A stretch of DNA of 59,325 bases from an uncultured Bacilli bacterium. GTDB taxonomy: Bacteria; Bacillota_I; Bacilli_A; RF39; UBA660. The translations under genes and the position numbers were made by a program. Under the pieces are notes generated by a model. That model ran no database searches. It was not told where the DNA came from and was given only the letters and a program-made list of their open reading frames with translations. Every line of letters starts with the position of its first letter. Position 1 is the stretch's first letter. Positions 16,879 to 23,820 of this stretch are shown here, piece by piece. Where the stretch lies: positions 1 through 59,325 of the forward strand of contig CANRKG010000009.1 of assembly GCA_947631155.1 (NCBI GenBank). Direction: 5' to 3'.

Positions 16879-17203
16879 CGATTTCTTTTTCAGGCTTAAT
16901 ATTAGATAGAGGATCTAACAATGGCTGATTAATTCCTAAATCATTGATTATTTTTAGCATTATTTGTTCAACTTTTATCAAATTGGCAATTGATTCATTA
17001 GGTTTTTCTTGCTCTTTTCCATTTCCATTTACAAAATTATATCTAACGCCTTTTTTTCTTATATCAGTCTTCAGTTTTTCTCTGACTGTTCTTAAATATA
17101 GATACTCATCTACCAAATCATCATAATATTTACCATGTTTTCTCAAATCATTTAGTTGCTTTTGTAAGTCTTCCTTAATCATTTGTTTTTTTGACTTTGC
17201 CAT
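16856..17203 (-). CDS. Terminase small subunit, P27 family
   Basis: 115 residues from the ATG at 17203 (MAKSKKQMIKEDLQ), chosen because AAGG lies seven bases upstream; a TTG at 17221 abuts an AAAGGGG and is less likely. The helical pattern (LNDLRKHGKYYDDLVDEYLYLRTVREKLKTDI...NESIANLIKVEQIMLKIINDLGI) is that of P27-type small terminases, which recognise the packaging site. A GC-rich noncoding patch lies directly upstream. Confidence 0.88.
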   Translation of the reverse strand: MAKSKKQMIKEDLQKQLNDLRKHGKYYDDLVDEYLYLRTVREKLKTDIRKKGVRYNFVNGNGKEQEKPNESIANLIKVEQIMLKIINDLGINQPLLDPLSNIKPEKEIGEERDLL

Positions 17204-17221
17204 TTTTACACCTTCTTTCAA

Positions 17222-17335
17222 CCCCTTTCATGCGCACGTACGCGCGAGAAATATATTTAGTCTTTGCCACACACCCGCTCTCCTTTAGCATACAATAAGT
17301 CTAGATTTCGACCGGGGGTATATTGATAAAAACTA
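17222..17335. other. Candidate packaging (cos/pac) region
   Basis: 114 noncoding bases between the HNH endonuclease and small terminase genes. They hold unusually GC-rich blocks for this phage: an imperfect palindrome around 17232-17248 (CGCACGTACGCGCG) and GACCGGGGG at about 17309-17317. In HNH-containing HK97-type phages the cohesive-end site lies at this place. The sequence shows the composition and position only; the cut positions are unknown. Confidence 0.5.
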
Positions 17336-17701
17336 TTACCATTTTTCTTCTGTAATAATCTTTTTTTTCTTTTGAAATTTCCACTTAAATCTATCTTCTA
17401 TAATCTCATGAGCCTCAAACGATAGAGCAACACCATTATCTAATTCTAAACATAAGTCTGGTCTTTGTTTTATTGGGATTATATGATGAGCAGTTGTTGC
17501 AACAACTGGTTTAATAACATCTGGCTTATGAATACCATCATCATATTTACCAGCAAAAAACTGGCATTCATGATGATCCCTTTCTAATACTTGTTCTCTC
17601 CATATATCGAAATCTGTAGAGTTATAGAACTTATCTGTATTGCCTTTAGCTATCTCAGTAGGCCAATCATAATGTTTTCTTCTTTTTCTTCTTTTTTTCA
17701 T
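17336..17701 (-). CDS. HNH endonuclease, terminase-associated
   Basis: 121 residues, start at 17701 after GAGATGA. The Lys/Arg-rich N-terminus is followed by an HNH core: AHHIIPIKQRPDLCLELDNGVALSFEAHE, with the two metal-binding histidines, the central Asn and the last His/Glu. In HK97-type phages such genes sit beside the terminase and are needed for cos cleavage and packaging. It is probably the first gene of the late operon. Confidence 0.9.
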   Translation of the reverse strand: MKKRRKRRKHYDWPTEIAKGNTDKFYNSTDFDIWREQVLERDHHECQFFAGKYDDGIHKPDVIKPVVATTAHHIIPIKQRPDLCLELDNGVALSFEAHEIIEDRFKWKFQKKKKIITEEKW

Positions 17702-17713
17702 AAAATCATCTCA

Positions 17714-17739
17714 CAAAAAAACTCGAATCAATATCGAGT
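17714..17739 (-). terminator. Terminator between regulator and late operon
   Basis: Minus strand: ACTCGA pairs with TCGAGT across a 7-nt loop and is followed by seven T. It separates the ArpU-like gene from the HNH/terminase operon. The region at 17740-17828 should therefore hold the regulated late promoter or an antitermination site; a TATAAT-like box is visible there but no clear partner. Confidence 0.7.
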
Positions 17740-17828
17740 TATCATTTTAAATTAATTTCATTATATACATTATAAATCAAGTTTTTTCATATTAAAATAG
17801 CGCTAATTTTCGGCATTTTTTCATTTTG

Positions 17829-18380
17829 TCAATACCCTAATAATTGATATAGATAATCATTTGGAAATATATACTTCTGTAGTTCTCTTACTAATCTGTT
17901 TTTATTTGTAGCTATAGTAGATATAGCTGTAGGTTTTTCATTAGATCTTTTCTTATTGTCAAAAATAAAAGCAATTTGTTCATATGTTTTACGTTCAAAG
18001 AAGTACAATTTAATTAACAAAAAATATGGATCATCTTTAAATTTTTGTAAAGCATTATCTATAAATTTGATAACAACTTCTGTTTTATAAATATCTTTAT
18101 TTAAGCCTTGAATAGAATTAAATATTATATCTTCTTTATCATGATGCAATGTATTATGTGATATAGAAGTTATACTTTTTGATTTTTCTGGTACCCCATA
18201 TTTTTTATATTCTTCAATCTGGTCTTTTCTATCTTGTATTGATTCTTTTAGTTTTGGATAATCAAATAAAATTTGTTCGGTATTTTTAAATGTAGAGTAA
18301 TTATTCTTTATAATATTTCTTTTCTGTAGTTCATCTATTACAATACTAACTATTTCATTCTTTTCACTATTAACTTTCAC
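17829..18380 (-). CDS. ArpU/RinA-like phage late transcription regulator
   Basis: 183 residues from GTG 18380, chosen because AAGGAGG lies nine bases upstream. An ATG at 18404 would include that site in the coding region. The C-terminal part (DPYFLLIKLYFFERKTYEQIAFIFD...STIATNKNRLVRELQKYIF) is a sigma-70 region 4-like helix-turn-helix found in ArpU-type regulators that switch on late genes. Position directly upstream of the packaging genes supports this. It overlaps the end of the preceding 57-residue gene. Confidence 0.78.
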   Translation of the reverse strand: MKVNSEKNEIVSIVIDELQKRNIIKNNYSTFKNTEQILFDYPKLKESIQDRKDQIEEYKKYGVPEKSKSITSISHNTLHHDKEDIIFNSIQGLNKDIYKTEVVIKFIDNALQKFKDDPYFLLIKLYFFERKTYEQIAFIFDNKKRSNEKPTAISTIATNKNRLVRELQKYIFPNDYLYQLLGY

Positions 18381-18543
18381 AATTATTTTCCTCCTTATAT
18401 TCATTTACTAAAGTTTCTGCTGCTTTTAAAAAAGCACAAATATGATTAAACATAAGTTGAAATAATTTATAGTATTCATCTGTCATATTTAAAATTAATT
18501 CATGCATTTCGTCAGCACTAATAACGTTTATTTTTTTCTTCAT
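18370..18543 (-). CDS. Small phage protein, unknown function
   Basis: 57 residues (MKKKINVISADEMHELILNM...). GAGATG lies five bases before the ATG at 18543, and the gene ends 11 bases inside the ArpU-like gene, so the two are coupled. It is amphipathic and helical with no signal. Not recognised. Confidence 0.6.
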   Translation of the reverse strand: MKKKINVISADEMHELILNMTDEYYKLFQLMFNHICAFLKAAETLVNEYKEENNCES

Positions 18544-18722
18544 AATTCATCTCTTTTTTTCAGGCAATATAACCTATAATTATATTTCCTAATTAATATT
18601 TCAATTTTAGCTATATAAAATAAAGCTATTTTATAATTTTTATATACAAAATAGTTTTGATATTTTTTTGTTTGTTTTTTTATTAATTTTTAACAAGTAT
18701 ATTGTTATGTATTTTTATTATA
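18544..18722. other. Noncoding stretch with a terminator-like hairpin
   Basis: No gene seen. An inverted repeat at about 18629-18656 (CTATTTT with AAAATAG), flanked by T-rich DNA on both sides, could end the recombinase transcript. Confidence 0.45.
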
Positions 18723-19562
18723 TTAAAATTTTACTTTTCGCAATTTTAATTCTTTTTCCTTGTTACTTAATTGTGTATATATTCGTGTTGTATCCAACGA
18801 ATTGTGTCCTAATAAATTTGCTAAGCCCACAATATCATCTGGATAAGCTTCTAAATATTGTCTTGCAAATAAATGGCGGAATGCATGAGGATGAACTAAT
18901 TCTTTTTTTATACGAGCCAGTCCAGCCCATTTTTTCATTCTTTTCCATATTGCATTTGCCGTTATTGTTTCACATGAATTATTTTTTCTTGGAAAAATTG
19001 GACCTCTTTTTATGTTGAATTTCCGAATATATTTTCTTAAATCTCTTAATAAATCTATTTTTACTATAATTTCCCTTTTTTTTCCTTTATTTTGAACAAT
19101 CATAGTATTGCTAAGGTTTTCAACAGTAAAATATTGCAATTCAGAAATTCGAATCCCAGTTTCTCCTAAAACTCTAAATATAAAATATGATTGTTCATCA
19201 CCGTGATTTAAAGTGAACTTCTTTAATCTTCTATAATCTGTTAACGTCATATATTCTTCTAAGGAATATTTTTTTTGGACCTTAATTATATTTACTGTTA
19301 AGTCACCATAACCAATATATTTTAAAAACTTATTTATAGCAATAATATAACTATTAGTAGTATTTGGAAGAAATTTATCGACTTGATCCAATTTATTTTT
19401 AAACTCTCTTACTGTTTTTTTATTTAATTCTTTTGCTTCACAATAATTAATAAAACTGTTTACATTAGTTTTATATTTTTTTAAAGTGTTAGAAGACTTT
19501 TCATCATTTTCTAATAAGGTTATCCATTCTTCTAATTTAATTTTTAATTCTTTGTTAGTCAT
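18723..19562 (-). CDS. Tyrosine recombinase (XerC/D-like), second of the prophage
   Basis: 279 residues, start at 19562 with GGAGGGG upstream. It has an N-terminal SAM-like core-binding domain (residues 1-100) and a catalytic domain with the family residues: Arg in GETGIRISELQYF, HxxR in HPHAFRHLFARQYLE, and GHNSLDTTRIYTQ with the nucleophilic Tyr. Compact size and lack of an arm-binding domain resemble Xer-type enzymes. The prophage has a separate full-size integrase at its right end, so this one may resolve multimers or act on another site. Role uncertain. Confidence 0.85.
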   Translation of the reverse strand: MTNKELKIKLEEWITLLENDEKSSNTLKKYKTNVNSFINYCEAKELNKKTVREFKNKLDQVDKFLPNTTNSYIIAINKFLKYIGYGDLTVNIIKVQKKYSLEEYMTLTDYRRLKKFTLNHGDEQSYFIFRVLGETGIRISELQYFTVENLSNTMIVQNKGKKREIIVKIDLLRDLRKYIRKFNIKRGPIFPRKNNSCETITANAIWKRMKKWAGLARIKKELVHPHAFRHLFARQYLEAYPDDIVGLANLLGHNSLDTTRIYTQLSNKEKELKLRKVKF

Positions 19563-19570
19563 AACCCCTC

Positions 19571-19666
19571 CTATTTTTTACTAGCATTATATCCTATTAT
19601 AGCTATCAAAACTATTGAAAATATAATTCCTAATATAAATCCTATTATCCCTTTATCTATAAACAT
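19571..19666 (-). CDS. 31-residue single-span membrane peptide
   Basis: Starts at ATG 19666 after GGAGAG and ends just before the recombinase ribosome-binding site. MFIDKGIIGFILGIIFSIVLIAIIGYNASKK is almost entirely one transmembrane helix with a Lys tail. Function unknown. Confidence 0.55.
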   Translation of the reverse strand: MFIDKGIIGFILGIIFSIVLIAIIGYNASKK

Positions 19667-19667
19667 A

Positions 19668-19796
19668 TTATCTCTCCACTTTCTCAACTAAAAATGCTTG
19701 ATTATAATGAATCGATATAATGCAATTATCATTTTTAATTTTAAATCCAAACTTTTCTAATTTTTTTAAATCAATATTATCTTTTATTTTTAACAT
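19668..19796 (-). CDS. 42-residue phage protein
   Basis: MLKIKDNIDLKKLEKFGFKI... starts at 19796. Its N-terminus resembles that of the 85-residue protein at 21321-21578 (KIKDNVNLQELNKYGYEYG), suggesting paralogues of a small Firmicutes-phage family. It is followed two bases later by the membrane peptide gene. Function unknown. Confidence 0.55.
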   Translation of the reverse strand: MLKIKDNIDLKKLEKFGFKIKNDNCIISIHYNQAFLVEKVER

Positions 19797-19803
19797 ATTT
19801 ACT

Positions 19804-19974
19804 TCACTTCCTTATCCACTTTTTTGCGATTGATTTATCAGCATATAATACCTTAAATTCTCTTCTATCAATAAAATCATTATTTAATTTTTTTATTTCT
19901 TCTACAAAGTTAATTAAATCTTCCCATAAACCAATCAAAATTAATTTGTCATTTTTATATAAATAACCTGTCAT
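19804..19974 (-). CDS. 56-residue phage protein
   Basis: Starts at ATG 19974, overlapping the previous gene's stop (ATGA type). Sequence MTGYLYKNDKLILIGLWEDLINFVEEIKKLNNDF... is soluble and mixed alpha/beta. Not recognised. Confidence 0.5.
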   Translation of the reverse strand: MTGYLYKNDKLILIGLWEDLINFVEEIKKLNNDFIDRREFKVLYADKSIAKKWIRK

Positions 19975-20426
19975 TTTTCATTTTTACCTCTTTGTAATAT
20001 TTCTAATGGATTAATTATAAATTCTTTAACTTCAACACCTAATCCTTGTTCTTCCAAACTTTTAATATCAAAATTATTGAAATATTTATAAAGTTCATCA
20101 ATAACCTTGTCCTTTTCTTCTAATTGGTTTTCTAAATCTATATTTTCTGCCGTTCGTTCCATTGGCATTTCATAAACAAATATTTGATTAGGTATAATAT
20201 CAACTTTTTTACCTAAACCATCAACCTTATATCCATATTGATTATTTTTAAGTATATTTTGTATTTCATCTAATACTTCTAATGCTCTTTCTTTTGATTT
20301 ATAAGTGCCTAACAATTCGTATTCCGTATTTTTATCAAAATATCCATAAATCATATTCATTTCTATTGCTATATCATTTACTTTTAATAGTTTTTCTTTA
20401 TCCTGACTTCTTATCCATAAATCCAT
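19971..20426 (-). CDS. Conserved phage early-region protein
   Basis: 151 residues. The N-terminal part (MDLWIRSQDKEKLLKVNDIAIE...YELLGTYKSKERALEVLDEIQNIL) is a pattern seen in small proteins of many Firmicutes prophages. A second part (YGYKVDGLGKKVDIIPNQIFVYEMP) is also typical, followed by a helical C-terminus. Function unknown. Confidence 0.65.
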   Translation of the reverse strand: MDLWIRSQDKEKLLKVNDIAIEMNMIYGYFDKNTEYELLGTYKSKERALEVLDEIQNILKNNQYGYKVDGLGKKVDIIPNQIFVYEMPMERTAENIDLENQLEEKDKVIDELYKYFNNFDIKSLEEQGLGVEVKEFIINPLEILQRGKNEK

Positions 20427-20432
20427 TATTTA

Positions 20433-20579
20433 TCACTTCCTTATTTCATTAATAAAAAATATAACTTGTCCAATAAGTGTTCCAATTTCTAATCCTAAAA
20501 AGAACATTTTTACTGCTCCTGATGTAGCAAAAACTAAACACATAAATATCTGTATAAAAATTGTATATATCCAAATCAT
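20433..20579 (-). CDS. 48-residue membrane protein
   Basis: Starts at ATG 20579, overlapping the upstream gene's stop. MIWIYTIFIQIFMCLVFATSGAVKMFFLGLEIGTLIGQVIFFINEIRK contains two hydrophobic stretches. One of several small membrane proteins of this early operon; function unknown. Confidence 0.55.
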   Translation of the reverse strand: MIWIYTIFIQIFMCLVFATSGAVKMFFLGLEIGTLIGQVIFFINEIRK

Positions 20580-20866
20580 TATTTCTTACCTTCTTTCAAA
20601 TTTTTTAATTCATTTAAACATTCATCTAACATATGCTTCCTAGCCAATGCATAACCTTTTGTGTCTTCATCTAATTCTTTATCTTCTAAAGTTTTATTTG
20701 CACTATCAATACAATATTTAAGCCACTTTTCAAATTCATTTAAAATATATTTGTTATGCTCATTTTCTTGCTGTAGTTTTTCATAAGCCTTTGCAATTGC
20801 TAGTGCATATGGAAATTCTTCTTGTTTTATTGTATCAACTATTTTTCTTGCTTCTTCTTCACTCAT
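20579..20866 (-). CDS. Small helical phage protein
   Basis: 95 residues from ATG 20866 (MSEEEARKIVDTIKQEEFPYALAIAKAYEKLQQ), with AGGTGG upstream. It is charged and probably all-helical (LNEFEKWLKYCIDSANKTLEDKELDED...LDECLNELKNLK). Function unknown. Confidence 0.6.
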   Translation of the reverse strand: MSEEEARKIVDTIKQEEFPYALAIAKAYEKLQQENEHNKYILNEFEKWLKYCIDSANKTLEDKELDEDTKGYALARKHMLDECLNELKNLKEGKK

Positions 20867-21026
20867 CTTTACCACCTTTTTTTAAAATTTTATTTATAAT
20901 ATTTGAAAATGTATTTTGTATTGTATTATTTAAGAACAAATCATCGATAATAATCAAAAACCATGTCGCAACAAACATCAATGAAATGTATAAAATAATC
21001 AATAATATAAATGTTAAAATATTCAT
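20859..21026 (-). CDS. 55-residue membrane protein
   Basis: MNILTFILLIILYISLMFVATWFLIIIDDLF... starts at 21026 and overlaps both neighbours by a few bases. One or two membrane spans at the N-terminus, then a charged tail. Function unknown. Confidence 0.55.
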   Translation of the reverse strand: MNILTFILLIILYISLMFVATWFLIIIDDLFLNNTIQNTFSNIINKILKKGGKDE

Positions 21027-21319
21027 TCTTTACCACCTTTATTAACAAAATTTAAAATTGTTTGATAAGCATTCAATTCTGCTAGTTTATCGCTTCGCAT
21101 TGAAATTGCACATATTAAATCAGAAGGAATTGTTTTATCTATTTCTTTTATCTTATCTTCAAGCCAAGAAATAAGTTGTTGTTTTTCTTTTTTAAATTGA
21201 TTAATTTCTACTAAACAATTTTGAAATATTGGGCATTCATAACCTTCACAAAATGATTGAGTTCCTTTATAATTTCTTCTTCTATTAAATTCTTCTCGTC
21301 TAGTTTGATTATTTATCAT
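21023..21319 (-). CDS. Small phage protein with a Cys cluster
   Basis: 98 residues. The N-terminus is Arg-rich (NNQTRREEFNRRRNYKGTQ), then CEGYECPIFQNC gives three closely spaced cysteines that could bind a metal, and the rest is helical. Not recognised. Confidence 0.55.
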   Translation of the reverse strand: MINNQTRREEFNRRRNYKGTQSFCEGYECPIFQNCLVEINQFKKEKQQLISWLEDKIKEIDKTIPSDLICAISMRSDKLAELNAYQTILNFVNKGGKE

Positions 21320-21320
21320 T

Positions 21321-21578
21321 TCATTTTTCCTCCAACTTTTCTATTAAATTTGCTTCTTTTAAATCTTGTAATAAATCATCTACAAATTTACTCCAACTAT
21401 TACCACAAAAATCTTCTACATAAACACAAATTTTTCTATTATCGGGATAAATTGCTATATAATCTCCATATTCTAATTCTTTAATATAAGCAGGTTGCAT
21501 AATATCGGTTTTGCCATATTCATAACCATATTTATTAAGCTCTTGTAAATTTACATTATCTTTAATTTTATAAAACAT
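21321..21578 (-). CDS. 85-residue phage protein
   Basis: MFYKIKDNVNLQELNKYGYEYGKTDIMQPAYIKELEYGDYIAIYPDNRKICVY... resembles small early-region proteins of Firmicutes phages and the 42-residue protein at 19668-19796. It overlaps the previous gene by 11 bases. Function unknown. Confidence 0.6.
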   Translation of the reverse strand: MFYKIKDNVNLQELNKYGYEYGKTDIMQPAYIKELEYGDYIAIYPDNRKICVYVEDFCGNSWSKFVDDLLQDLKEANLIEKLEEK

Positions 21579-21990
21579 CTTTACTCTCCAACTTTTCTAT
21601 TATTTTTCGTTGATTTTTAATAAGTTTGTTCATAACAATTCCTAATGTTTCTATACAAGAGCATATTTTTTGTTCATTATCATTTGGAGTAAAATCTAAC
21701 CATTCTTTTAAAATACCATATCCAACAGTTTCACCATTTAATGTAATATCTTCTATATCTTCCCACTCTTCATTTTCTTCTGGTAGAATTTCAACTTTTT
21801 CTTGCAAAGCTTCATAATCATTGTAATTATTAAAAATTTGTTCAAATAATGGTGTTTTATCTTCTGCTCTGTAATAGTTTTCTAATTCATCTATATAATA
21901 TTTAGTTCCTTGATATATTATTTCATAAGGCGCTTTATTATTTTTAATAAGTCCTATTAATTCATAAATTGTTATTTCTTTATTTTTCAT
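21568..21990 (-). CDS. Conserved phage early-region protein
   Basis: 140 residues (MKNKEITIYELIGLIKNNKAPYEIIYQGTKYYIDELENYYRAED). The opening ITIYELIGLIKNNKAPyeI is a common start of small prophage proteins. Acidic middle, helical C-terminus (KLIKNQRKIIEKLESK). Function unknown. Confidence 0.6.
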   Translation of the reverse strand: MKNKEITIYELIGLIKNNKAPYEIIYQGTKYYIDELENYYRAEDKTPLFEQIFNNYNDYEALQEKVEILPEENEEWEDIEDITLNGETVGYGILKEWLDFTPNDNEQKICSCIETLGIVMNKLIKNQRKIIEKLESKDVL

Positions 21991-22150
21991 TATTCCAATA
22001 CTCCTTACAATAATCTATCTCTTTCATTTCACTAAAAGGTGTGTTTAAACATTTTTCTTTTTTAATTAAATCTATAAAATATGGTGCTAAGAATAATAAA
22101 AATATCAAAATAATATTGAATATAAAAATTAAAATATACTTTACTTTCAT
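21980..22150 (-). CDS. 56-residue membrane protein
   Basis: Starts at ATG 22150; MKVKYILIFIFNIILIFLLFLAPYFIDLIKKEKCLN... is one N-terminal transmembrane helix plus a soluble tail. It overlaps both neighbours slightly. Function unknown. Confidence 0.55.
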   Translation of the reverse strand: MKVKYILIFIFNIILIFLLFLAPYFIDLIKKEKCLNTPFSEMKEIDYCKEYWNNEK

Positions 22151-22398
22151 ACTTCTATTTCAACCCCAAACGTATAATATTTATCCCCTTTATGTTCTAT
22201 AAGATTTTTATTGTGATCTAAAATTCTATTATAATTCTGATATCCTAACCTTATTTTTTCTGGCATAATTCCTTTCTGCCTTACATAATTTTCTACGTTT
22301 CTTACTAATATATCTAAATATTTTTCTATTTCTATATCTTCATATTTTGTCATATATATTGTTGTTCCTTTATATTCTTTTGGTTTTCTTTGAAACAT
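22147..22398 (-). CDS. Small phage protein
   Basis: 83 residues (MFQRKPKEYKGTTIYMTKYEDIEIEKYLDILVRNVENYVRQKGIMPEKIRLG...). Soluble, mixed alpha/beta. It starts on the stop codon of the lipoprotein gene. Not recognised. Confidence 0.55.
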   Translation of the reverse strand: MFQRKPKEYKGTTIYMTKYEDIEIEKYLDILVRNVENYVRQKGIMPEKIRLGYQNYNRILDHNKNLIEHKGDKYYTFGVEIEV

Positions 22399-22805
22399 TA
22401 TTTACCACCTACTTCTGTTTCGATTTTTATTGGTATAATACTTTCTGGTTTAAATACTATTTCATAATCATATTTAGATACTTCACTATATTCTAATTGC
22501 TCAACTGTATAAGTAGTTTCATCTGATAACCTTAAAAAATGCTTTTGATATTTATCTTCTCCTACTTTACAAATTACTTCTAATTGCTTATCAGTAGTAT
22601 CTGTTTCAATAGAACAATTACCTGTAATTTCAAATAAATAGCTATCACTTCTTAAATTAATAAATACTATTCTTCTCTTTACTCTAAAACTATCAGCTTC
22701 TTTACTTACGTTATAAGAAGCTACATCTGAATCTCTTTCAAAAGCACAACCTGTTACCCCTAATATTACTAATAAAATTATTACTATTATTTTTACTTTT
22801 TTCAT
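22398..22805 (-). CDS. Phage-encoded lipoprotein
   Basis: 135 residues. The lysine-rich N-terminus and hydrophobic stretch (MKKVKIIVIILLVILGVTGC) end in a lipobox with Cys20, so the protein should be lipidated and anchored outside the cell membrane. The rest is beta-rich. Prophage lipoproteins of this kind often block superinfection, but here that is only a guess from localisation. Confidence 0.7.
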   Translation of the reverse strand: MKKVKIIVIILLVILGVTGCAFERDSDVASYNVSKEADSFRVKRRIVFINLRSDSYLFEITGNCSIETDTTDKQLEVICKVGEDKYQKHFLRLSDETTYTVEQLEYSEVSKYDYEIVFKPESIIPIKIETEVGGK

Positions 22806-22827
22806 TATCTTATTCCTCCTAATAAAC

Positions 22828-23286
22828 TTATTTTTTTATGGGATACTTTCTATCATAATTCATAATATCAATTGCTGTTGGTCCTGGTTTCATTTTCTTC
22901 TGAATCAATTTATTTAAATTATCTACTATTCCTTGAAGTTGTGTAATTTCTTTGACTAATTTATTATTATCTCTAGTCATTTTCAGTATTGTATTTTCTT
23001 TTAATTGTGAATTTTTTTGTTCTATCTCTAGATTTCTCTGTAAAATTTTAATATCATGATCCATCTGCTTTTTTTTCTGATTTAAGTAATTATTCTGTTT
23101 TGTTAATCCGCCTTTAGAACTATTGCTTTTTCTATATCGTTCATGTAAATGTTTAGCATATTTGTCTAATTCATAATTACGATTTTCTAAAAGCTCACAT
23201 CTGTTTTGCAAAATTGATTTTTGATTTTCTAATTCTTTTTTTTGTTCATTTAATTTATTATACTTGCTTACTTTTACAAAAAACAT
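22828..23286 (-). CDS. Long coiled-coil phage protein
   Basis: 152 residues, predicted coiled coil over most of the length (KLNEQKKELENQKSILQNRCELLENRNYEL, then KKKQMDHDIKILQRNLEIEQKNSQLKEN, NKLVKEITQLQGIVDNLNKLIQ). It ends in a conserved-looking short tail, KMKPGPTAIDIMNYDRKYP. Function unknown. Confidence 0.55.
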   Translation of the reverse strand: MFFVKVSKYNKLNEQKKELENQKSILQNRCELLENRNYELDKYAKHLHERYRKSNSSKGGLTKQNNYLNQKKKQMDHDIKILQRNLEIEQKNSQLKENTILKMTRDNNKLVKEITQLQGIVDNLNKLIQKKMKPGPTAIDIMNYDRKYPIKK

Positions 23287-23372
23287 TTTATATCTCCTTT
23301 CTAATATTGCTTTCTAAATTTTCTATCTGATTTTTGTAATTATTTAAGTGAAATATTCTTTACTTTTACTAA

Positions 23373-23615
23373 TTATTTGTTTTCTTTTAATTTTTTATAT
23401 TTTAATTTTTCTTTGACAATATCTTTTTTTAATTCTTCTATAATTACTTTCTGGTAAATGACATTATCTTCTTGTAATGTTATTATTTTTTTTTGTAGTT
23501 CTATTATTTCATCTTTTTGTTTAATGTTTTCTTCTAAAGATGATTGATATTTTAAATTTATCGTATTTTTCTTTTGTTTTGGTTTTTTTATTACTTGTTT
23601 TATTTTTTTTAACAT
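23373..23615 (-). CDS. Short coiled-coil phage protein
   Basis: 80 residues, basic N-terminus (MLKKIKQVIKKPKQKKNTINLKY) and a heptad-like C-terminus (IKQKDEIIELQKKIITLQEDN). Function unknown; low information content. Confidence 0.5.
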   Translation of the reverse strand: MLKKIKQVIKKPKQKKNTINLKYQSSLEENIKQKDEIIELQKKIITLQEDNVIYQKVIIEELKKDIVKEKLKYKKLKENK

Positions 23616-23658
23616 TTAATATCACTCCTCAAAATCTTATATTAATACTTTTATTTAT

Positions 23659-23820
23659 TTAATTTTTAATAATAAATAGTAAACAATTATATTGAACTAC
23701 ATTTATTTCAACTAAACTTGATATGCTAAGCATAGATAAAATTACCGTACTAGGTATTTTAGATACTTTTAATTGTGATATTAGTTTTTCTAACTGTTGG
23801 TGATCTATTTTAGGTGTCAT
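23659..23820 (-). CDS. 53-residue phage protein
   Basis: MTPKIDHQQLEKLISQLKVSKIPSTVILSML... starts at ATG 23820, overlapping the helicase stop by four bases. Hydrophobic C-terminal half. Not recognised. Confidence 0.5.
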   Translation of the reverse strand: MTPKIDHQQLEKLISQLKVSKIPSTVILSMLSISSLVEINVVQYNCLLFIIKN

